Source of the DNA: Xiphydria camelus | Lineage: Eukaryota; Arthropoda; Insecta; Hymenoptera; Xiphydriidae | Length of the DNA stretch: 64,000 nucleotides | Assembly: GCA_963678675.1 (NCBI GenBank) | Contig: OY783197.1 | Span: 18,949,444-19,013,443 of the forward strand | Direction of reading: 5' to 3' | In this document: positions 57,441-64,000 of the stretch, one piece after another | How the letters are laid out: the number at the start of each line of letters is the position of its first letter | Numbering within the stretch: the stretch's first letter is position 1 | Program-made: the position numbers and the translations under genes | Notes under the pieces: model-generated | What the model saw: only the letters and a program-made list of their open reading frames with translations | What the model was told of the DNA's origin: nothing | Databases searched by the model: none

Positions 57441-58680
57441 GAGCAAAAAATAATTAATGTAATATTTATCTCGAGTATTAAGTTCAGTTAAACTAAGGTT
57501 ACTATAGCATTTCTGAGAAAAGCTGTGCATGAGGGCGTGAGGTCATTCATCGAAAACGTTTTTAAATGTTTATGTTTATATTTAAGAAATGAGGCCACAT
57601 GAGTGACGTCATGGCATTGCCTTCATATGAAAGAATATTAGTCATAAGTTCGTTAGGCTTGCGACTGCTGTCGCTGAAAGATCGAACTTAAATACATATA
57701 ATATAAAGGCTCTGCATTTTTAATCCTTTGTTATAATTTAAACCTGGCCTGCTTCCTTCCAAAACCCAACAGCTCCTGGTCTTGGAATTTACACATTTTG
57801 TTCCGTGTAATTAATCCATTTATTGAGTACTTTGTGCAAAATTCTTTTTTCCACGTACACTACCAATACCTTCGAAAAACCGATTTCCCGTTATCCGTAC
57901 CCATCATTACAATCGAGCGAATCACTTCCGCTCGCTCATTTACGACTAAACGAAAAATGAGATCCCCGAAATAACATTCGTTAGCCCCGTCACTTTTTCA
58001 ACTTCGGTATAAGCGCACGGTAACTCTATAAATGACGTAGACGGCCTACACATAGCTCTCTCCCGTATAAGCTCTGCCCCTTAATTACATCGTCCCGAGT
58101 TACGGTGCTCGGCGCGACTACGCGATCGTTCTCGCGCGGATGACCGCGACGCGACGTTCGCGCGTTACCCACGGGTGCGCGTTGATCGTAAAAAGGATCG
58201 GGTCCCGCCCCCCTCTCGCGCGACAAACCGACGATCCAATTTCGCGCCGCCGTATCGGCAAAACGAGCAATTTTCCAGCATGTCGACAACCCGCCGTGCC
58301 GCGACGAAATTAGCCCGGGCAGCGTGTAGCGGCCGCTTTCGGCCGCGCAACTTTGTCGAAGCGTTCGCGCGTCGCTGTCGCGACAGCGCGCCGGTGGTCA
58401 CGGCGTTCCGCGACGCGTATAATTACCGGTTCGATTGATATACAAACGTGTCCACGAGGCGGAGTCGTCGGAGGAGATACATACACGTCGCGTTCCACTC
58501 GATTAGCCTAAACAAACCTATCGAGGTATCATGGAAACACGAAGCTAAAAGTCCGTCGGCAAATGCGTATATAAAGTGTATACACGCGGGGAAGAGAAGC
58601 ACGGGGATCTCCCGCTGAGATATCCTACTCGCGCGGCGTCGCTCCGTTTCGCCGGTCCGCCGCCGCCGCCTCGTAATTCG
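57441..58680. other. Gene-free stretch, CpG-rich at its end
   Basis: AT-rich to about 57850, then CpG-rich up to the TTA that starts the tandem element pair. Open frames of 62-87 codons on both strands at 58026-58498 lack domains. Confidence 0.5.
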
Positions 58681-58683
58681 TTA

Positions 58684-60783
58684 AGGTGCCGGTAAACACG
58701 CGGGGTTCGGCGAGTCCCGAGCAATGCTCGCCGATGTCAACGAGGCTTTAAGCGAAAGCTCGGCGAATGCCGCGTGTGTACACGGGTTGCTCGCTGTTTG
58801 CCGATGGCCAAATGTATTGTTCGCTTGGTTCCCGTTATCAAACAGGGTGGGTAGACACTCGGTACTCGGCGAACACCGAGCGACTGCTCGGCGAATCCCG
58901 AGTGTGTACACGGGTTGCTCGCTACTCGCCGATGGCCGAATGTCGTGCTCGTCCAAGTATTCGCCGTTCCCGTAGTTTGTCGGTCTTTCGTGGCACATCA
59001 AAGGAGACGAGCAGTCGTAAACACACCCCACTTCATTATAATCGCCAATTTAGAGTTAATCCCACCGTCGGTCACAATAACAAGGCAGGCGGTCTGTATC
59101 CGCGAATCTAGACTACTAATGAGTTCGCAGTCCCCCACCTTTCCCGAGTCGGACGAATGGTAATGAACCGTTTCTCGCAATACCCATTCAAATAGATACT
59201 GCTATTGATGATACAGCATTGATTTTTTAAAAAGTTGGAGCATACGTGCAGAGAAATTGAACAGGTTGCAGTTTGTTTTGAGAAGAAAAAAAATCTTTGC
59301 AGTCGGCCGGGATTTTGGTTGAAGGACTTGATATAACAATTTTCTTCAGTTTCGTTCCTTTCGATCATATGCAGTGCGGGTCATTCCATACCAAATCGGA
59401 CACTTTTTGGAGTAACATTTCGGATTTTGCTCAAATTTGGATATATTGTAGTCTTTGTCGATGTTTAACCGTATCTCGAAGAATTTTTCAAAATTTTGAA
59501 AATTGTTGGTTTTACAGCCACTTGAAAAATAACGCTGCTTTTTTTTCATTAAATTATAATTATCAAACCGGTTGTCGGCTGAGAATAATCTTTTGGATAC
59601 TAAAAGTGAAAGAGTTGAAAAACCAGAGAAAAATTGCATCGACCAAAAGAAAAATTTTTTAATAATTTTATTTGCACTTGATTTAAACAAATGACGTATT
59701 TTCATAGCTGGCCACTTTTTAAAAATCTGAAAAAAAGCAAGCATATACTTTGATATCCTCTCCTTAACGACAAACAAACAAAAATAACGACACTTTAAAA
59801 TTGACGACACAAAAATTAATTGAAGTTGACGCCGCGTCGGAATTGGCACGTCGGCCCCGCCACCAGCCAACGGTCGGTGGGTTCGACTGGCTTGGCGACA
59901 CGCTAGCGGTGGGGCCGACGCGGCGAGGCCGACGCAGCGTCAACTTCAATTAATTTTTGTGTCGTCAATTTTAAAGTGTCGTTATTTTTGTTTATTTGTC
60001 GTTAAAGAGAGGATATCAAAGTATATGCTTGCTTTTTTTCAGATTTTTAAAAAGTGGCCAGCTATGAAAATACGTCATTTGTTTAAATCAATTGCAAATA
60101 AAATTATTTAAAAAAGTTTTTTTTTGATCGATGCAATTTTTCTCTGATTTTTCAACTCTTTCACTTTTAGTACCCAGAAGATTATTCTCAGCCGACAACC
60201 GGTTTGATAATTATAATCCTCTTCAAGGAAAGATTGACGGGGCTGCAAGCTCAATAACAGCCTAGATTCATCGAAACATACCACTCGTCTCGCCATTGCG
60301 ACTGATGGCGGGATTAATTCTAAATTTAATTATCGCGATAATAATGAACGGTAAGAACCGATATAGACGTCCGCTTAAGGTGCGATGGAACACTGCTATT
60401 ATAAAAGTTGAAAAAATGTACTTGTAATATTACATCGATGCGTATGGGAATAACGTTCAGTTATAACTAAAGAAGCACTGTGTAAACGCTGCATCTGAAG
60501 TATTCGTTCAGGATGCTCTCTCGACTTTTGCAAATAACTCCCAAACTCACATGCATTTTAAGAACATTGAAGAAGTTTGCATTTATTTATAAGCCTCAGG
60601 TAAGAACCGACCTTCCGAGTTCAGACTACTCGGTCTTCGCCGGGTAGAGCTGTCCCTCGGTGGTCACTGAGCGGTCGCTCGGTATTCGCCAAAATCCGAA
60701 TGTTCGGGCTCGACCTTAAAGCCTCGTTGACATCGGCGAGCATTGCTCGGGACTCGCCGAACCCCGCGTGTTTACCGGCACCT
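58684..60783 (+). mobile_element. PIF/Harbinger-like non-autonomous element, unit 1 of 2
   Basis: A 2100-bp element with identical 68-bp TIRs (58684-58751 and 60716-60783) starting AGGTGCCGGTAAACACGCGG, flanked by TTA at 58681-58683 and 60784-60786. Inside the left end GTGTACACGGGTTGCTCGCT occurs twice (near 58775 and 58903), each followed by a CCGATGGCC-AATG block; such subterminal repeats are typical transposase binding sites. The central 840 bases are a truncated copy of the 985-bp palindrome. No transposase frame. A TWA duplication suggests PIF/Harbinger. Confidence 0.8.
59378..60217. mobile_element. 985-bp palindrome, truncated copy in unit 1
   Basis: It starts GGGTCATTCCATACCAAATC, as at 17228. 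The right arm stops at TTTGATAATTATAAT, about 145-180 bases short, and is followed by unrelated CCTCTTCAAGGAAAG. The asymmetric GC-rich centre is inverted relative to 17228-18212, so the element went in the other way round. It keeps the 30-base block missing from the left arm of that copy. Confidence 0.85.
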
Positions 60784-60786
60784 TTA

Positions 60787-62888
60787 AGGTGCCGGTAAAC
60801 ACGCGGGGTTCGGCGAGTCCCGAGCAATGCTCGCCGATGTCAACGAGGCTTTAAGCGAAAGCTCGGCGAATGCCGCGTGTGTACACGGGTTGCTCGCTGT
60901 TTGCCGATGGCCAAATGTATTGTTCGCTTGGTTCCCGTTATGAAACAGGGTGGGTAGACACTCGGTACTCGGCGAACACCGAGCGACTGCTCGGCGAATC
61001 CCGAGTGTGTACACGGGTTGCTCGCTACTCGCCGATGGCCGAATGTCGTGCTCGTCCAAGTATTCGCCGTTCCCGTAGTTTGTCGGTCTTTCGTGGCACA
61101 TCAAAGGAGACGAGCAGTCGTAAACACACCCCACTTCATTATAATCGCCAATCTAGAGTTAATCCCACCGTCGGTCACAATAACAAGGCAGGCGGTCTGT
61201 ATCCGCGAATCTAGACTACTAATGAGTTCGCAGTCCCCCACCTATCCCGAGTCGGACGAATGGTAATGAACCGTTTCTCGCAATGCCCATTCAAATAGAT
61301 ACTGCTATTGATGATACAGCATTGATTTTTTAAAAAGTTGGAGCATACGTGCAGAGAAATTGAACAGGTTGCAGTTTGTTTTGAGAAGAAAAAAAATCTT
61401 TGCAGTCGGCCGGGATTTTGGTTGAAGGACTTGATATAACAATTTTCTTCAGTTTCGTTCCTTTCGATCATATGCAGTGCGGGTCATTCCATACCAAATC
61501 GGACACTTTTTGGAGTAACATTTCGGATTTTGCTCAAATTTGGATATATTGTAGTCTTTGTCGATGTTTAACCGTATCTCGAAGAATTTTTCAAAATTTC
61601 GAAAATTGTTGGTTTTACAGCCACTTGAAAAATAACGCTGCTTTTTTTTCATTAAATTATAATTATCAAACCGGTTGTCGGCTGAGAATAATCTTTTGGG
61701 TACTAAAAGTGAAAGAGTTGAAAAACCAGAGAAAAATTGCATCGATCAAAAAAAAAAATTTTTTAATAATTTTATTTGCACTTGATTTAAACAAATGACG
61801 TATTTTCATAGCTGGCCACTTTTTAAAAATCTGAAAAAAAGCAAGCATATACTTTGATATCCTCTCCTTAACGACAAACAAACAAAAATAACGACACTTT
61901 AAAATTGACGACACAAAAAATTAATTGAAGTTGACGCCGCGTCGGAATTGGCACGTCGGCCCCGCCACCAGCCAACGGTCGGTGGGTTCGACTGGCTTGG
62001 CGACACACTAGCGGTGGGGCCGACGCGGCGAGGCCGACGCGGCGTCAACTTCAATTAATTTTTGTGTCGTCAATTTTAAAGTGTCGTTATTTTTGTTTAT
62101 TTGTCGTTAAAGAGAGGATATCAAAGTATATGCTTGCTTTTTTTCAGATTTTTAAAAAGTGGCCAGCTATGAAAATACGTCATTTGTTTAAATCAATTGC
62201 AAATAAAATTATTTAAAAAAGTTTTTTTTTGATCGATGCAATTTTTCTCTGATTTTTCAACTCTTTCACTTTTAGTACCCAGAAGATTATTCTCAGCCGA
62301 CAACCGGTTTGATAATTATAATCCTCTTCAAGGAAAGATTGACGGGGCTGCAAGCTCAATAACAGCCTAGATTCATCGAAACATACCACTCGTCTCGCCA
62401 TTGCGACGGATGGCGGGATTAACTCTAAATTTAATTATCGCGATAATAATGAACGGTAAGAACCGATATAGACGTCCGCTTAAGGTGCGATGGAACACTG
62501 CTATTATAAAAGTTGAAAAAATGTACTTGTAATATTACATCGATGCGTATGGGAATAACGTTCAGTTATAACTAAAGAAGCACTGTGTAAACGCTGCATC
62601 CGAAGTATTCGTTCAGGATGCTCTCTCGACTTTTGCAAATAACTCCCAAACTCACATGCATTTTAAGAACATTGAAGAAGTTTGCATTTATTTATAAGCC
62701 TCAGGTAAGAACCGACCTTCCGAGTTCAGACTACTCGGTCTTCGCCGGGTAGAGCTGTCCCTCGGTGGTCACTGATCGGTCGCTCGGTATTCGCCAAAAT
62801 CCAAATGTTCGGGCTCGACCTTAAAGCCTCGTTGACATCGGCGAGCATTGCTCGGGACTCGCCGAACCCCGCGTGTTTACCGGCACCT
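60787..62888 (+). mobile_element. PIF/Harbinger-like non-autonomous element, unit 2 of 2
   Basis: A 2102-bp element almost identical to 58684-60783; by eye only a small number of substitutions and single-base indels separate them. It has the same 68-bp TIRs (60787-60854 and 62821-62888). It is flanked by TTA at 60784-60786, shared with unit 1, and at 62889-62891. The order is TTA-unit-TTA-unit-TTA in the same orientation. No transposase frame. Confidence 0.85.
61481..62321. mobile_element. 985-bp palindrome, truncated copy in unit 2
   Basis: It has the same left end, inverted centre and right-arm truncation point as the copy in unit 1. The truncation therefore preceded the duplication of the larger unit. 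Confidence 0.85.
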
Positions 62889-62891
62889 TTA

Positions 62892-63204
62892 CGCCACCCT
62901 TTGCGCGCTCGATCCCTCGGGCGTGGTTTAAAAGTTATAAACTCGGCTTAACCTCCGCGAAACGGCCAATCGGATGGTGCCTACGCATTTCCGAAGTTTC
63001 AGCGGAGTTTATCGCGTTATACGTTCAAACTCGGGTTTGAGGAATTAACGAGATCTCGGTAGGCATAGTCCGGGGAGCGGTCGCTTATATCGGACCGGAT
63101 TACTAATTGGGTAATTATTTATCCTTATACCGCTTCTACCTGTTACTCTCGCCTGCGTCCGATTGTTAGAACCGCTAGATCTACACCTACACACTGTTAA
63201 AAGT
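62892..63204. other. Gene-free stretch
   Basis: CpG-rich DNA after the last TTA. No gene is seen. Confidence 0.45.
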
Positions 63205-63480
63205 TTCCTAAACTTTTAGGCGCGATAATACACGAAAGTACACCTACAAATGTATGAAATTATACTTTCAATTTTAAGGGACACGTATTTATCTTAATCC
63301 TGAGTAATAATTTCGTAGTATTTCGATCGTTTTTTTTTTCAGTTCAAAACACAATCTTGCAGAAATTTTCAAATGCGATATTACACGAGAATGCAGCTTA
63401 AATTTACGGAACTGTACTCTTAATTTTGAGGGATACGTATTTATCTTAATTCCAAATAATACATATCATTTTTAAACACA
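63205..63480 (+). repeat. Two-copy tandem repeat, about 152-bp period
   Basis: GATAATACACGAAAGT then TTTTAAGGGACACGTATTTA and TCTTAATCC at 63224-63301 recur as GATATTACACGAGAAT, TTTTGAGGGATACGTATTTA and TCTTAATTCC at 63376-63453. A weakly similar inverted piece, GAGGGTTAAGATAAAT, follows at 63677. No coding capacity. Confidence 0.65.
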
Positions 63481-64000
63481 CACTTACAGAAACTTATGAT
63501 TAGATCAATATAATATGACGCTTGTCTAAATTTCAAGGGAAGATTATACAATATTCGAGATCTGTTTGTGTTCTGATAAGAACTTCTATACTTTCCTGAA
63601 GTTGAGCGCTCAACTGTCGTCAATAACCCTGATATAAACGGACCATCAACGTTATACAAATTTTACAGCGCCATTTGAGGGTTAAGATAAATATTTTTTT
63701 TAAAACATCATCTCTTAAACTTAATGAGTGAAAATCAATCTGTATACGCTAATTGGATCGAGAGAGACGAGTCAGAGCGATACTAAAAGCTACGGAAAAC
63801 GCGACAGAGACAAGCATCACCACTAATTAATATCGATACCGACCAAAATCTATAACATTATTCGTAATAATCGACGCAGCCTCCGCGCACGAATCGGACC
63901 GATACGCGTCCGCTGCCGTTCCTCGGCGTATAGCAACCGCACTCGTGGTGTCCAATTCCCGGAGCAACAAATTACCAAAGCGCGAGCGCGAGGGCGGCTC
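63481..64000. other. Gene-free stretch
   Basis: Unremarkable DNA to the end of the window, CpG-rich in the last 130 bases. Confidence 0.45.

Noticed and set aside
59346..59870. 174-codon minus-strand frame, repeated in part at 61449-61914 and 17951-18277
   Set aside because: It is the arm of the 985-bp palindrome. Recurrence comes from the transposon, and the frame is broken between copies.
1..64000. CRISPR arrays, tRNA or rRNA genes, prophage or bacterial operons
   Set aside because: No regularly spaced short repeats, no cloverleaf with B-box sequence, and no rRNA-like segment was seen by eye. The tandem repeats present have long units and two copies only.

Overview
The window reads as nuclear DNA of an arthropod, most likely a hymenopteran and possibly an ant. 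The grounds are CpG-rich blocks set in AT-rich DNA, long (GA)n tracts, coding sequence split by short GT-AG introns, and many short terminal-inverted-repeat (TIR) elements with TA, TTAA or TWA target duplications. No operons, ribosome binding sites, CRISPR arrays or phage genes are visible. The species is an inference from texture, not from a marker gene.

Coding content is very low. One gene model is well supported: four exons between 29313 and 30377 (+) join in phase to a 155-residue secreted, cysteine-containing protein that I do not recognise. A second candidate is one minus-strand exon at 17002-17117 with excellent splice signals and an ambiguous frame. Almost all other open frames are chance frames in CpG-rich DNA or frames across palindromic transposons. 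The window is probably intergenic or intronic.

The rest is a record of non-autonomous DNA transposons. From left to right: mariner-like TA elements at 879 and 7773; a pogo-like remnant at 6178; a 198-bp foldback at 9786; a foldback at 11442 split by a TTAA element; a 985-bp palindrome with a GCAT duplication at 17228; a nested element at 18601-19267; a two-copy GCCAAAAGG family at 22669 and 26834; TTAA (piggyBac-like) elements at 23710, 37133, 38219 and 43240; a 167-bp insertion with 12-bp flanking repeats and a hammerhead-like core at 36283; nested elements at 45131, 47268 and 51549; and at 58681-62891 two about 2.1-kb elements sharing the middle of three TTA duplications, each holding a truncated copy of the 985-bp palindrome.

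Several families share the outer terminus CACTGAGAAAAA or a close variant next to TA, which suggests mobilisation by related transposases encoded elsewhere. Diverged local tandem duplications occur at 3197, 25534, 27826, 31494, 35384, 43189 and 63205. A 200-base assembly gap lies at 46628-46827. CpG-rich blocks without recognisable genes lie near 1-700, 4350-4960, 15000-16050, 19350-20600, 34500-35250, 42000-43100, 51000-51540 and 56350-58680.
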